A stretch of 64,000 nt of DNA from Chlorocebus sabaeus (Eukaryota; Chordata; Mammalia; Primates; Cercopithecidae): contig NC_132912.1 of NCBI RefSeq assembly GCF_047675955.1, forward strand, positions 19,256,500-19,320,499. The letters are read 5' to 3'. The notes beneath the pieces are model-generated. The model did not search any database. It had not been told where the DNA came from and worked only from the letters and a program-made list of their open reading frames with translations. Positions 1-12,469 of the stretch are shown piece after piece; position 1 is the stretch's first letter; the number at the start of each line of letters is the position of its first letter. Both the position numbers and the translations under genes were made by a program.

Positions 1-295
1 ACTGTATTGCCTATTCCAGAATGTCTTGAAAATGGAATCATATCATATGTAGCATTTCGATTCTGCCTTCTTTCAATTAGCATAAAGGACTTGAGACTCA
101 TCCATGTCACTGGCTTCAGCCACAGTTCCTTCCTTTTTTACTGCTGAGTAGTTGGGTCCATTGTGTGGATGAACCATACTTCATTTATCCACTAACCAGC
201 TGAAGGACACTTGGATTGTTTCCAAATATTGTCGAATATGAGTAAAAACATTGTCAAATTTGCATACGTGTTTTTTTTCTGGGCACAAGTGTTTG
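1..295 (-). mobile_element. Old L1 fragment (ORF2 3' region), antisense
   Basis: Reads as a decayed reverse complement of the L1 region around the end of ORF2: a CTTTCAATTAGCATAAAGGA-type stretch, CTCATCCATGTCACTGG, TACTGCTGAGTAG, CCATTGTGTGGATG and GGACACTTGGATTGTTTCCA occur in the right order. Divergence is high, so it belongs to an old L1M subfamily. Confidence 0.6.
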
Positions 296-299
296 GTTT

Positions 300-780
300 G
301 AGTTCTCTATCCAATGCCTATGTCTGTTTTTTTAGACTCTGGGTGGTAAGAGAACTCCACCATTCCTGACTTTCTGTGACCTTCAGGAAATGTTCCAGCT
401 ATCCATTTCAGGTGTTTTTATCCCCAGACTCAGGTAGTTTTCTCCAATCCATGCACACGATTGGTCCTTACATGGCGATTTAGGGGGGACTGTCTGCAGA
501 TCTCCGGAGCTTGCTGTCTTTACAAAGCTCCAGTACCTGAAAGGGGCAGCTGGCACTCTGTCTTACGAATTCTACCCATGTGGGTCTCCCCAAAGCACCG
601 ACTCTATCTGTTTCAACTCGAGGAGACCACCACACTCCTGTGTTTCCCCTCTGCACAGGCACCTGGAAACTCTATCTAGGCAGTAAGCTGTGGAAATTAT
701 AGGACCTACCTAACTCATTTGTTTCCCGTCTCTCAGAGATCACTATCCTGTGATCTGTCACTATCTTGCATTCTCAACGT
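300..780 (-). mobile_element. Old L1M 5' UTR/ORF1 fragment, antisense
   Basis: Shares blocks with 62460-62780 (CAGGTAGTTTTCTC, a GGGGGGACTGTCTGCAGATCTCCGGAG-like stretch), which I recognise as reverse complement of an L1M 5' leader. It lies directly after an ORF2 fragment, so the middle of the element is missing or this is a separate insertion. The two short open frames here are chance frames. Confidence 0.5.
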
Positions 781-839
781 CCTGTATTTGACAATCCATG
801 CTAAATATGCTTTTATCTAATTTTTTTTGCTAGTTTAAG

Positions 840-3555
840 ACAGAAGATAAAATCTGGTCTGTGATACTCAGTCTTACCTGGAATCAGAAGAAGTTTAATT
901 CATGTTTGTTTATTTAGCTAAATTTATTTGATTTGGATATACTATAATGTATCTAGCCATTCCCCTATCCAGTGACATCAATATCATGACAGTGTTTCAA
1001 ATTTATTATTCTACACATTTCCTCACGTAGGATACTTTCGATTTTATGCAACAGATAACTAGGAGTGAGATTCCTATATTTTTAAATCAAGATATGTATT
1101 TATACTTTCAATAAATATTTATAGATTCATTTCCCCTGAAACTTTAGTACTTCAATTTTCAGTGGCAAAATGGGAGTACTTTTTCCTATTTTCCTACCAG
1201 CAAGAGGCATTATAATTCTCTTTAAAAATTTCCAATTAATGGGTATACAATGCTTTCTCATATGTAATATTTATTTGCATTTCACTGAAAAATATTTTTT
1301 TCAAATGTTTCCAATTCTCAATTTATTTGGGTTCTTTAATTTTACTAAATAATATTTTACAACTTTCAGTGTAGAGATTTTGAAAATCTTTTGCTAATAT
1401 TTGCCTAGGTTTTTGTGCTATTATAAATGTTACATTTAAAGAACTTCTTATTTTAATTATTGCTGACATATAGAAATGCATTTTTTTATAGAAAATATTG
1501 ACCTTGTATCCAGTGGCCTTGGTAATTTTATTTATCGGAGTTAAGAACTTATACATATATATTTTATTTTCTAGGATCACAATTATTTTGTCTGCAAATA
1601 ATGACAATTTTATTTCCTTTTTTCTAAATATTAACATTTCTATTTTTCTTTTGTTGTTTTATGTACTGGATAGAATTTCTAGAATGTGTTGAATAGAACT
1701 GGTGATAGCTGCTAGACTTGTCTTATTTCTGTCTCAGAGGAAAAGCTGTCAATAGTTGAACCTTAAGTTCCATTCTTACTGAAAAATTGTATTCTTTATC
1801 ATATAAGAATGCTCCCTTCTATTCAGAGTGTACTTTTAAAAAAAATTTAAAAAGTGAATGTATGTTAAAAATTTTCAATATTTTTCAGCATCTATTATGA
1901 TCATATGATTGTCAGATTATCTTTTTTGTCTATAAGGTAAATTGATTTTTTAAATATTAAACCCCTCTTGCACTCCGGAACCAAACCTAATTGGAATAGT
2001 TTTATTTATTATTTATTTCTTCATTCTCTATGGTAATGCTTAGTTATTACTTTTGCGTTTGTAAAAGTTATAGAGACTGGCCTCTAATGTTCTCAACACA
2101 TGTGAGATGTTACTTTTAGGCCCGTGCATTAACAAGGATGCATGTTGTGCAGAAGATGAGGTCAAGCCAGATGTGAACACTTTAACCCAGGGAGACTATT
2201 CACTCCCTCCTTTAATTTTTATATTGTGCGGATCACATAGCCCCTCTGGGATATGTGGGTGTGTAAGAGTTTTACAATAAACAATTCTGATTACCAGAAG
2301 TAAACTCCTTGCCGTTACCGGGAATACAATTGGTAAATTCCACATTTCTCCAACTTGGTTCATTGTTTAGAGCAGGCTTATAGGAAGATAAATCAAGGGA
2401 CTTATTCCTAGAAGTCCCTGGGCCTGTGGTCAGAGTTTAGGCTCTCTATACCCCTTACCTGCACATATTAATTTTAACACAGTATTATCAACTTTCTAAA
2501 TATTTGATTAAAATTATTGTAGGATAGCATTTAGCTTCCCAATCAATGGTCAGTAACTTCATATTTTAATTCTATTATCTTTCCATCTAGAAACATGTTA
2601 TCTCTTTTCATCTAACTAGGGAGTTTGTAGTCTTTCACAAAGTTTTTAATGTTCTTCATATAAATCATGTCCCTTTTCTGTTAAATTTATTCCTACATAA
2701 AAAAAGTTAATTTTGCTATCAGGAGTTGGATTTTTCTTGCTGTTTCTATATCTAGAAACTTACTGCTAAGTTAAGAGAAGTAATTTTATAACATCTGTTT
2801 CCATTTAGCTTGCCAAATTGTTTAAATGATACCATAATTATAAAAAATAGAATACTTTGGCTTTCCATTTTTACAATTATAATATTGGTAAAACATGAGA
2901 AATTTGCCTCTCTCTTTCTATAATGTCTACTAGATGTTTTATTTCCTTGGCTTCTACATTCACCAGACCTTTAAGATAATATTAGTCTAAGATAATATAT
3001 ATTGTCTACTATTATCTCTAATTGATAATTATGACAGAAATATATTATGTCATTTCTCATTTTAATTATTGTTTTGTCATTTGCCATTTAGAATGCTATT
3101 TATTTTGGGGTTGTTCATTAGTCTTTATTTAATTATTTCCTTTTGTTTTATTAAGGTTTGTGACTTGAAATTGTTCACTGGTTTTCCATAGTCTTTTCAA
3201 CATTTGGATAGGATTCTATGACTTGATACTTTCATTTTGTTGATGTAATTGAATGTGGTGACCAAGCTTCTAAATTAAACCAAACCTCCATTCTCAGAAA
3301 GCTCAGATTAATCAAGACACACTATTTTTGGATAATGATTTCAAATTTATTTGATATCATTTTAATTAGAATATTTGTTCCTATGCTCACAAGTGAGGTT
3401 GCTCTCTAGAGTTTTAAATTTTGTCCTTTTTCATCAGTTTTATTAAAAATTAAAGATATTCTGGCAACCTAAAATGAATCAGGAAGCTCTCCATATTTTT
3501 CTAAGATCTGAGGTTCCTCGAATAATGTTGCAAATGTTTGTTTTTTAAAAATTAA
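840..3555 (-). mobile_element. Heavily decayed L1 ORF2 sequence, antisense
   Basis: AT-rich stretch in which short reverse-complement L1 ORF2 landmarks appear in order: CCTTGTATCCAGTGGCCTTG near 1502, TGTTGAATAGAACTGGTGATAG near 1688, CAGCATCTATTATGATCATATG near 1888, and GCACTCCGGAACCAAACC near 1971. Between about 2080 and 2470 is a block without L1 likeness that may be another insertion. No gene is visible; the open frames of 60-104 codons are AT-rich chance frames. Confidence 0.5.
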
Positions 3556-3558
3556 ATA

Positions 3559-3850
3559 GGGAGCCAGGTACAGTGGCTCATGCTTGAAATCCAAGCACTT
3601 TGAAGGACCAAGGCAAGAGGATTGCTTGAGGTCAGGAGTTTGAGACTCTGTCCCTACAAAGAAATGGAAAAATTTGCTGTATGTGGTAGTGTGCTCTTGC
3701 AGTCCCAGTGGGAGGCTAAAGCTGGAGGATTGTTTGAACCCAGGAGTTCCAGGCAGCAGTGAGTCATAATCATGCTACTGCACTCTAGCCTAGGTGACAG
3801 AGCCAGACCCTGTATCAGGAAAAAAAAAAAAAAAAAGAAAGAAAGAAAAT
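3559..3850 (+). mobile_element. Alu, old (AluJ-like)
   Basis: GGAGCCAGGTACAGTGGCTC start, AGGTCAGGAGTTTGAGAC, second monomer and an A-tail with GAAA repeats. Many changes from consensus and a shortened middle suggest an AluJ-age copy. It sits inside the decayed L1. Confidence 0.85.
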
Positions 3851-4200
3851 TAAATTTTACTTAGATGTGGCACCATACATTTCTTGTTAGGTTTTCTTTT
3901 CATTACTTTTTCAGTTACTTTTGTTGTCTAAATGATTTATTCATACCTTTTGCTCCTTTCAGATTTTGGTGTCTTAATGTGTACATGTTCTCACCTTCAT
4001 TAACTGCTTGTTTGAAATCGTGTATATTCTTTTAAATGACTGGAGGAGTAAGGTCTTTGAATATTGGTTCATTTGGTTTTAGAATTTTGATTGTCTTTTT
4101 AAAAATATTCAGTTGAATTTTACCTAAACCTGAGCGTTTTTAGGTGGAAGAATTTTTCAAACTGACCTTTTTCTACTCTTTTCCTTTCTAGGTGAAGCAT
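3851..4200 (-). mobile_element. Decayed L1 continuation, antisense
   Basis: T-rich sequence after the Alu that resembles the continuation of the upstream reverse-complement ORF2 region. Similarity is weak and the right boundary is uncertain. From about 4200 to 5206 I see no recognisable element or gene. Confidence 0.35.
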
Positions 4201-5206
4201 AGAGAATTTAATGAACTTGCTTGCATATGCTGTTTCCATTACCCATAGTTTGGAATTTGGGAACAATAATCTTTATCTTTCCAAGTTGGTTTTGAGATTT
4301 AAAAACAATATAAACTTGGGTTTATATTTTTCCTACTCAAAGATGGCACTGCTGACTCACACCCTTGGTTGTTTGGTTTAACACATGGTGGAGTCTATAA
4401 AATAATACATTCTAATTCTAAATCCTTTCCTTTCTGTGTAGTCAGCATTAACTTGTCTCTAGCAAAATCACTCTCTGAATATGGTATTTTCCAATGAAAA
4501 TAGTTGGTTTTCCAAATTGCCCATCTTTGTGATTATCAAAGGGCAGGATCAGACCTTGACATTGTTGGGTATAGCCTTCCTTGTCAGTCTTCAATATTCA
4601 GTGAAACTACCCCAGACAGCAGCTCCGAACATGTGATCTTTTAAGCTGTTGAGAGATGTTATCCCCTGCACATTTGCTATGAGCACATCCGTTGTAGTTA
4701 AAATCTAAAAGCGGTTATTTTGTTAATGTTCAGATTAGATCTTTAATTAAGCTTTCATCCCCTCTAGCACAGACAACAATGTCAAACCTGAGAAACTAAA
4801 ATTCATTCCATAAGCTCATATCCTTCAGTACTTTGTGAGGAAACTAAAAAATAAAGCTCTTGTGGGTATTTCATGAAGGGCATGTTGAATATCTAATTGT
4901 CAGCTTAGAAGCTTCATTTAATTTGATGTCAAACTCTATGACATAAATGAAGCCAATAAAAATGTTTGTTCAGGTGATTTGGATCAAGAGCTTGTTTTAA
5001 TTGATTAAATGTTATTTTAGGTATTTAATGTTATACATGTATAAATGCTATTTGTTATCTACAAACCATAATAGTAAATATGTAAAAATGTAATTTTCCT
5101 TATCTAATTGATAGTTTAACATGTGCAAGGATAAGATTCTGAAGCAAAGAACAACTAAGTGTGTAAGAGAACTTGTATCCGTATGACTTTCCCTTTGTTT
5201 TTGCAG

Positions 5207-5304
5207 GATCATTTATTTATTTGGAGGCACAGCACTCCCCTGGGGTGGCCAAGCTTGGAAGTCCTGTTCTTACAAAATTGCTCACTGCCTCTAACCCATG
5301 TCAG
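5207..5304 (+). CDS. MALRD1: MALRD1 exon 1 of window (MAM domain A, middle part)
   Basis: The exon lies between a pyrimidine-rich acceptor ending TTTTTGCAG and the donor CAG/GTAATC. It starts with two bases completing a codon begun upstream (phase 1) and ends on a whole codon (phase 0). The frame reads SFIYLEAQHSPGVAKLGSPV..., the MAM strand that normally precedes the third conserved cysteine, which is the C of the final NPCQ. The other two frames are less coherent, and one has a stop near the end. The exon holding the first two MAM cysteines must lie upstream of base 1. It is too short to appear as a simple open reading frame and was found by domain similarity plus splice signals. Confidence 0.85.
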
Positions 5305-7699
5305 GTAATCAACTGTTCTGAATTTCCATTGGCCATTCTGTGGTTGTAAATCGCTGGGCTTGGGTTATTCTGCTAGTAAATGCCTGCCATGTTTTACTAT
5401 CACTTTAATGATGAATTAAGAGATTTATATGCGCTATTTCAACACGAAATGCCATGTCCTTCTAAAAGACCATTTGTAACATGTAACTGGCACCATTCTT
5501 TGGGGGCAGCTATTAAAGAAGCTTTCTGTTATTTTATATTCTTTTCACACAGTCATTTCAATAATCTAAAGCTGTGGATACATATTGCCAAAATGTTTGG
5601 CCAACAATGTGCATTGAGAAAAATAAAGTCAGTTAAATAAGTGTTTGTTGAAAGAAAGACGAGTGGATAAGATAAATGTATACAGAAAAAATGATTATAT
5701 TTACTGAAATTTGAGTTTTTCAGATGAGTCCTCTGGTGCCAGGTAAACACAAACCAAGCAGTGAAATACTCATTTTATTTCAGCAGCATATTAGAGAGGA
5801 CGGACTTGGCTCAAGTCTCTTTTGCCACTTTGTAATTGTGGCTCAGACAAATTGTATATTCCTTTTGAGACTTAGTGTCTACACCAGAAACATACATGAT
5901 TCTATGGATTAAATGTCAGCATTTACACTTGAAGCATACACGATTGTACACAATTGTATGGAATAATGACAAGGATTAAAATGTGATTAAGTAAAGCACC
6001 TGGCAAAATATTTGGTACCTAATAGGTAAACAATGTTTGTACCAAATATTGGTATATATGTACCAAATATAATCTTAATTTAGTCAACATAATTCCTTTG
6101 CTTTCCATAAAAGTAACACCTAAATCAGGGGTCTCTATTCAACTTGTCTTGTTTTCAGTCCTTTTGAGAGCTCCAACATACCTCTCGCCCTTAGGATTTC
6201 AGCTCATTTTTTGATCTTTACTTGTCAGAAAATATTGAAGAGATCAATAGTGCCACATAGTACATTCACTGCCTGTAAGTGTAGTGTTACAGCAATTTGC
6301 TTGGGCATCCCTGGTGATAAGTGACATATTATTCCCAGGTATAAACCTAATTATACTTTCAGTTTGGAATAAGTCTAAGTGGGAGTGTCCTGAGTTCTTA
6401 ATAGTGATGTCCCATAGATACTTTAAAGTCCTAAAGATACTTTCTTTTCCTTTCTTCTTTTTTTTTTTTTGTTTCTTCCCATTTCTTTGTGAGAATAAGA
6501 ATTAAAACAACTGCCTGGTCTCCATTTCCATTTTATCCAAATGCCTTTTACCCATTCCTACCTCTTTATTTTAATTAAATCCTATAAGATAGACAGAAAA
6601 AGAGAAAGATAGATACAGAGTTTTTTTTTTTTTTTTTTTTGGGAGGGAAAAATCCAGAAGTCCAGAAGCACTTGTTCTTTGAAAGTACAAGCTAACTTAG
6701 ATTTAATTCAAGGTCATACATTAATGTGATGAGACCACGAATGTCAGTTATATAGAAGAAATTGAATGTAAAGGAATACGATGTGTTAATTCTGCCTGCT
6801 TTACTCAAATTTGAAGATATTAAGAGTGTATTAGAAATTCCTATGACTCACCTAGAGTCCCTGAGAAATCAAACGCATGTATATGATTTTAAAAGGTAAT
6901 CTATATTTTCCATCATTGTATGCTTCCTGATAGTCATTGATTTGTGGTCGCCGGGATTGAGTTTCAGTTTATCATTGTTTCCACTTGAGGACACTTGATT
7001 TTTGCTTAAATTTGTGACTTAGTTGGGGTTGAGGGTGTTATTTAGGTGGGATCTCAGTGAAAATGCTGTCATGGACACTTTGAGTGCTTGCTAGTTTATG
7101 TCGAAACCAAGGCTTCGATTTCTAAAGGCTGTGGATGCTGACTTCATGGTTTGCCTTGGTTTTTGAAAAACTGAGACTGTTTCAAGGAGCCACTATAGAC
7201 TGCCAGAAGAGATATTTGTTTTTCATGCTTTTCTCTATGTGCTTGAATTTTAGGAGTCTTTGAGTTAGCAGGAAGGATATTTGAGTTGCTTTATAATGCT
7301 TTCCAGTTTAGGATGTAGGACTAGACTGTAGGAGAATGTTATTGATAGTCTGAGATACACATAGCTAAGGTTCTCAGGATTTTTCTAAGACTATAATATG
7401 ACTGTTTTTATAAGTTTGTGGCAATATGTGATATTTTCTTACATAGAAGTTACAGAATAAGCAAACAAAACAAATTCTTACCTTCTTGGGTAATTGGAAA
7501 ATCTAGCCAGTCCTCTGAATTGGAACGTATTAATAGTGCTTTCATGGAACCAGTGTTCTTCATTATAAGGTAGTAGAGTCAAGCAGTGAGATAACCAGTG
7601 TGGGGTACTTTGACATGATTAAAGCCTTCGTTTTCTGACAGTATATGTTTTGTTTTGTTTCGTTTTTTTCCTACATAATCCTATCAGGCTGATACAGTT
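5305..7699 (+). other. Intron, no recognised element
   Basis: Unique-looking AT-rich intron. It holds T-runs near 6458-6471 and 6621-6641 and a short self-similar patch with three ACCAAATAT-type copies at 6010-6072. No exon with MAM or LDLa pattern was seen. Confidence 0.6.
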
Positions 7700-7716
7700 A
7701 AGAATTTTTTCTTTTT

Positions 7717-9002
7717 AATGGGGAAAGGATTCCCTATTTAATAAATGGTGCTGGGAAAACTGGCTAGCCATAAGTAGAAAGCTGAAACTGGATCCTTTCC
7801 TTACTCCTTATACGAAAATTAATTCAAGATGGATTAGAGACTTAAATGTTAGACCTAATACCATAAAAATCCTAGAGGAAAACCTAGGTAGTACCATTCA
7901 GGACATAGGCATGGGCAAAGACTTTATGTCTAAAACACCAAAAGCAACGGCAACAAAAGCCAAAATTGACAAATGGGATCTCATCAAACTAAAGAGCTTC
8001 TGCACAGCAAAAGAAACTACCATCAGAGTGAGCAGGCAACCTACAGAATGGGAGAAAATTTTTGCAATCTACTCATCTGACAAAGGGCTAATATCCAGAA
8101 CCTACAAAGAACTCAAACAAATTTACAAGAAAAAAACAAACAACCCCATCCAAAAGTGGGCAAAGGATATGAACAGACATTTCTCAAAAGAAGACATTCA
8201 TACAGCCAACAGACACATGAAAAAATGCTCATCATCACTGGCCATCAGAGAAATGCAAATCAAAACCACAATGAGATACCATCTCACACCAGTTAGAATG
8301 GCGATCATTCAAAAGTCAGGAAACAACAGGTGCTGGAGAGGATGTGGAGAAATAGGAACACTTTTACACTGTTGGTGGGATTGTAAACTAGTTCAACCAT
8401 TATGGAAAACAGTATGGCGATTCCTCAAGGATCTAGAACTAGATGTACCATATGACCCAGCCATCCCATTACTGGGTATATACCCAAAGGATTATAAATT
8501 ATGCTGCTATAAGGACACATGCACACGTATGTTTATTGCAGCACTATTCACAATAGCAAAGACTTGGAATCAACCCAAATGTCCATCAGTGACAGACTGG
8601 ATTAAGAAAATGTGGCACATATACACCATGGAATACTATGCAGCCATAAAAAGGATGAGTTTGTGTCCTTTGTAGGGACATGGATGCAGCTGGAAACCAT
8701 CATTCTTAGCAAACTATCACAAGAACAGAAAACCAAACACCACATGTTCTCACTCGTAGGTGGGAACTGAACAATGAGATCACTTGGACTCGGGAAGGGG
8801 AACATCACACACCGGGGCCTATCATGGGGAGGGGGGAGGGGGGAGGGATTGCACTGGGAGTTATACCTGATGTAAATGACGAGTTGATGGGTGCAGCACA
8901 CCAACATGGCACAAGTATACATATGTAGCAAACCTGCACGTTGTGCACATGTACCCTACAACTTGAAGTTTAATAATAATAAATAAAAAAAAAAAAAAAA
9001 AA
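7717..9002 (+). mobile_element. Young 5'-truncated L1 with target-site duplication
   Basis: Covers the last part of ORF2, the 3' UTR and a poly-A tail. A 17-bp duplication AAGAATTTTTTCTTTTT flanks it at 7700-7716 and 9003-9019. The 3' UTR includes the typical guanine-rich tract at 8826-8847. The GAGATCACTTGGACT form near 8776 recurs (reverse complement) in the 23023-23435 copy and fits Old World monkey L1. It lies in the sense orientation of MALRD1. Confidence 0.95.
7911..8675 (+). pseudogene. L1 ORF2 C-terminal remnant
   Basis: A 254-codon open stretch matching the C-terminal third of L1 ORF2p, including the cysteine motif C-x3-C-x7-H-x4-C (in CWRGCGEIGTLL followed by HCWWDC). The endonuclease and reverse transcriptase domains are absent because the insert is 5'-truncated. 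Near the end, after EYYAAIK, the frame shifts, apparently by one lost A in an A-run around 8649-8655, and stops early. It cannot make an active enzyme. Confidence 0.9.
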
Positions 9003-9019
9003 AAGAATTTTTTCTTTTT

Positions 9020-11598
9020 TTGAAAGGACTTTAAAGCAACTTGAGCTTTCTTGTGAGTTGCCATATCTAACAGCACAATTTTAGGGCCAGTTTACATGGA
9101 TTACCTTGTACTTTATATGTGGCCAACACATGGCATCAGCATGGACAGTTGTTCCTGCAGCTAATCATTGTTCAAGATGCGGACTTTAATTTACGCTTCA
9201 AAAGTCCCTTCAGCCACTAGTGGAAAATTGGCATTTTTCTTTGAAATATGAGATAGGACTAACAGAACACGAGGAAGCCCAAAGCTATTCTATCTTATGC
9301 TGTTGAAATGCTGTTACTGTTTACAAGTAACTAGGAAACATAAAGTATGAAGGGAATTAATGTGGATACTAATATTTTCTGAGTTCTCATATTTGAGTTA
9401 CTGTGTAAGTAACATAATCTCTTACTTTTAGGACTTCACAATTACATACAGGAAGATGGATAATATGAAGCTTTTGCTTTCAAAATTAATTTGTATGTTC
9501 ATCTATTGATCTTTCTTTTGTTTTTAGTTCTCCAACTTGTTTTACAATTACATTAATATTCCTTCAGTAAAAGATAATCCATAGATTGTTTTACAAATAT
9601 GAATGAGAAAATCAGGACAAAGGTAGATGAAACCAGAGATGGGTTGGATCCCAAAGTAAGGTTTATTAGGGCCAGCCTACACATTTGAGTCTGCCAATGA
9701 AGAGAGGGCCACATGTGGTTCAGATTCAAGGAAGTAAAAAGAAAAAAACAAAACTAAAAATAGTTATTCTGAGACTTCTCCTCTGAGTGCTTGCTATGAT
9801 ACCAAAGTAAACATTATGCCTACGATCCAACATATATATATTGCTTATCTACTGTGTGTTGATCATAGTCCTTGATGCAGGGAATATAATGGCACCAACC
9901 TAAACACATACTTGCTCTAATAAAATGTAGTTTAGTGGGGGATACTGATAGCAATTCAGTGTAAAATGCTCCAAGCTGCAAGAGGGTAAGTCCAGTATAA
10001 TAATAATACTCTATTTACAAATCTCGAAGAGTTTTCAAAGGCCATGTCTTACAATGTCCCCAAAGTAGGACAATGAACTCGAGTCAAAGAACAATTAAGA
10101 AAAAAAAATAATTTTGGAGCATGTCCTGGAATGGTGCAGTTGTGCTCTAGTCCCTGGTCATCGTGTTTAATCCAAAGATCAATGTTACAATAGCTGATGG
10201 ATTCTAAAGGAAGCGACGGTCTACAGAGGAAAGGGCGAGCAGGTGCTCTCTCTCCACTCTGTTCATCAAAGCACCTGAAGATTAATCATTTAAACTAGAA
10301 AAACAGATTCTGTTTTATTGAAGATTCTAAACCTCAATGTAAGCTTGTTCAGGAAAAGAATGCCCAGGAAAAAGTGTAATTGACTAGGAGCCATAAAAAT
10401 CACTATGGTAATGGTGAGGGATGTGTTTGTGTGTCTGTGTGTTTATGTATGTGATGAATGATTCCCTCTTTCAATATATACTTATTCCTAGCTGAATTTT
10501 GAGCAGCTGTAGATATCCTAGCTTGTTTTTTTTTTTTTTTTTTCCATTTCTCCCATTTATTTATTTTGCTTTTTTGGCTACGCTTGTTCTTCTGTATCTT
10601 CGTATTCTAGATCTTATAAAGGTGCAATAAGTGTGGCAATAAACAGACTGAGGAAGGCATAAAGGGTCTGATGTGAAGCAGAGAAGGCAGAGTTTGCTGA
10701 GGGTTTGGAATAAAATAGACAATGTCCATGAAGATCTGACCAAGGAGCTCTGAGATTGAGAAGGAATTAGAACAAAGGCCATAGGCAAGTTGAAAAAATT
10801 GGCAGAAAATTTGAAGAGGAGAGTTTCAACAAGAGATGATCAAAATTAAAAAAGAAAAGAAAAGAAAAGAAAACAGAAAAATAAGGAAGAAATCATTTTA
10901 AACTTCTGAATCATGACCTTGGGTGTCATTTTAAACTTCTGAATCATGACCTGGGACACCTTGGGTGTCCCAGACTTAAGTATCAGAGAGTCCAAGGCCC
11001 CAGAGGCACTGTACAGAAACAAGAGCCAATGGAACTAAGACTGTCACCCCCTCTCCAGCTTAGGTACTTACCCATATACAATAACTGCTGTAAATCACCA
11101 GATATTCTTTCCTTTAGTAGTAAAATATATGATTTAATACATACATATTTAGATACTTTAAAAATAGAAATAATTTAAAATCATAAGAATACAATTAAAA
11201 CTAAAATAATTGGAGCTTCCATTTTTGTCTTCAATATTCAAAAAGAACTGCTTTGTTGGAAACTTTTTTAACCACATGAAATTCTCTTGAGTGCATTGAT
11301 TCAAAGTCTTGAATATAGTCATACTATATATAAAATCTGCCTTAGTGGAGACCCAAGAAAAATAAAAGCAAGCCCTTTTTGTTAATATTTTACTTAACTG
11401 CTTTTGAATGATTCAGGCATGCGTCAAGAAAATTTCCTTTAAAACTGATCAAGTAGTAAATAAAATTTGAATGTTTGGTGTCATTTTCACTTACATGCTT
11501 TGCAGACCTGTTTAATGCGACATTCTGGGATGATGGACAATGTCCCCTATGTTAAGTATAGTAGCTACTAGCTACATAGAGCTAGCTATTGAACATTT
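9020..11598 (+). other. Intron, mostly unassigned
   Basis: No exon is visible. 9836-9990 looks like an ancient L2-type tail on the complementary strand (a run like the 53575-54010 element: ...TAGTCCTTGATGCAGGGAATATAATGG). There is a T-run at 10525-10543, an AAAAG-type run at 10848-10872, and a 33-bp tandem duplication with a hairpin at 10893-10979. Confidence 0.5.
10893..10979 (+). repeat. 33-bp tandem duplication next to a short hairpin
   Basis: TCATTTTAAACTTCTGAATC begins at 10893 and again at 10926, giving two nearly identical 33-bp units. They are followed by GGGACACC-TTG-GGTGTCCC, a perfect 8-bp inverted repeat. This looks like local replication slippage. Confidence 0.9.
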
Positions 11599-11614
11599 AA
11601 AACATAACTGAGAA

Positions 11615-11895
11615 GCCGGGTGCAGTGGCTCATGCCTGTAATCCCAGCACTTTGGGAGGCTGAGGAGGATGGATCACAAAGTCAGGAGATCAAGTTCATC
11701 CTGGCCAACATGGTGGAATCTCATCTCTACTGAAAATACAAAACGTAGCCGGGCGTGGTGGCACGTGCCTGTAGTCCCAGCTACTCAGGAGGCTGAGGCA
11801 GGAGAATTGCTTGAACCTGGGAGGCGGAGGCTACAGTGAGCCGAGATTTCGCCACTGCACTCCAGCCTGGGCAACAGAGCGAAGCTCTGTCTCAA

Positions 11896-11939
<44 letters not shown>
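11615..11939 (+). mobile_element. Alu with (CAA)n tail
   Basis: Full-length AluS-like copy beginning GCCGGGTGCAGTGGCTCATG. It is flanked by the duplication AAAACATAACTGAGAA at 11599-11614 and near 11940-11955. The A-tail has become a (CAA)n microsatellite of about 16 units (11893-11940). Confidence 0.95.
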
Positions 11940-11940
<1 letters not shown>

Positions 11941-12147
11941 AAACATAACTGAGAAACTGAATTTTTCATTTTCATTTTAATTAATTTAAATTTAATAGCC
12001 ACCCTATTTTCACACTTCTGTAGTTATGCTCATTATAATTAAATGCTCATTTTCTTTTGCCACTCTTCCTCCAAAAGACTCAAAGGTCCCTAAGGACCCA
12101 TAATGCCTTATACATTTTTTGACATAGAACAGATTATCTTTCTTCCT

Positions 12148-12151
<4 letters not shown>

Positions 12152-12192
<41 letters not shown>
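12152..12192 (+). repeat. (CT)n microsatellite
   Basis: About 20 uninterrupted CT units, followed by CT/TA-rich sequence to 12212. Likely length-polymorphic. Confidence 0.95.
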
Positions 12193-12194
<2 letters not shown>

Positions 12195-12469
12195 TTTCTC
12201 TCTATATATATTTCTGAATGTTTACAGGCATTTACTTAAGCACCGATATTAACAGTCCACTCATTTCTTCTTTTTTCCCCAATACATATGAACTGAATAC
12301 CTGGAAAACACAAATTACTATAATAAGTTCTGTGAGGAATTTATGACATGTTTCATGATTTGGAGTTTAAGGTTTAGTGTTCTGCTACTGGCATATACCA
12401 GGCTGAGAGGCACAGAGTTTGCATACTTGAGTACTGCTTGTGTGAAATCACAGCTTGTATCAATAACTT

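Noticed and set aside
8826..8847. G-quadruplex-like tract as a regulatory site
   Set aside because: It is the normal guanine-rich tract of the L1 3' UTR, not specific to this locus.
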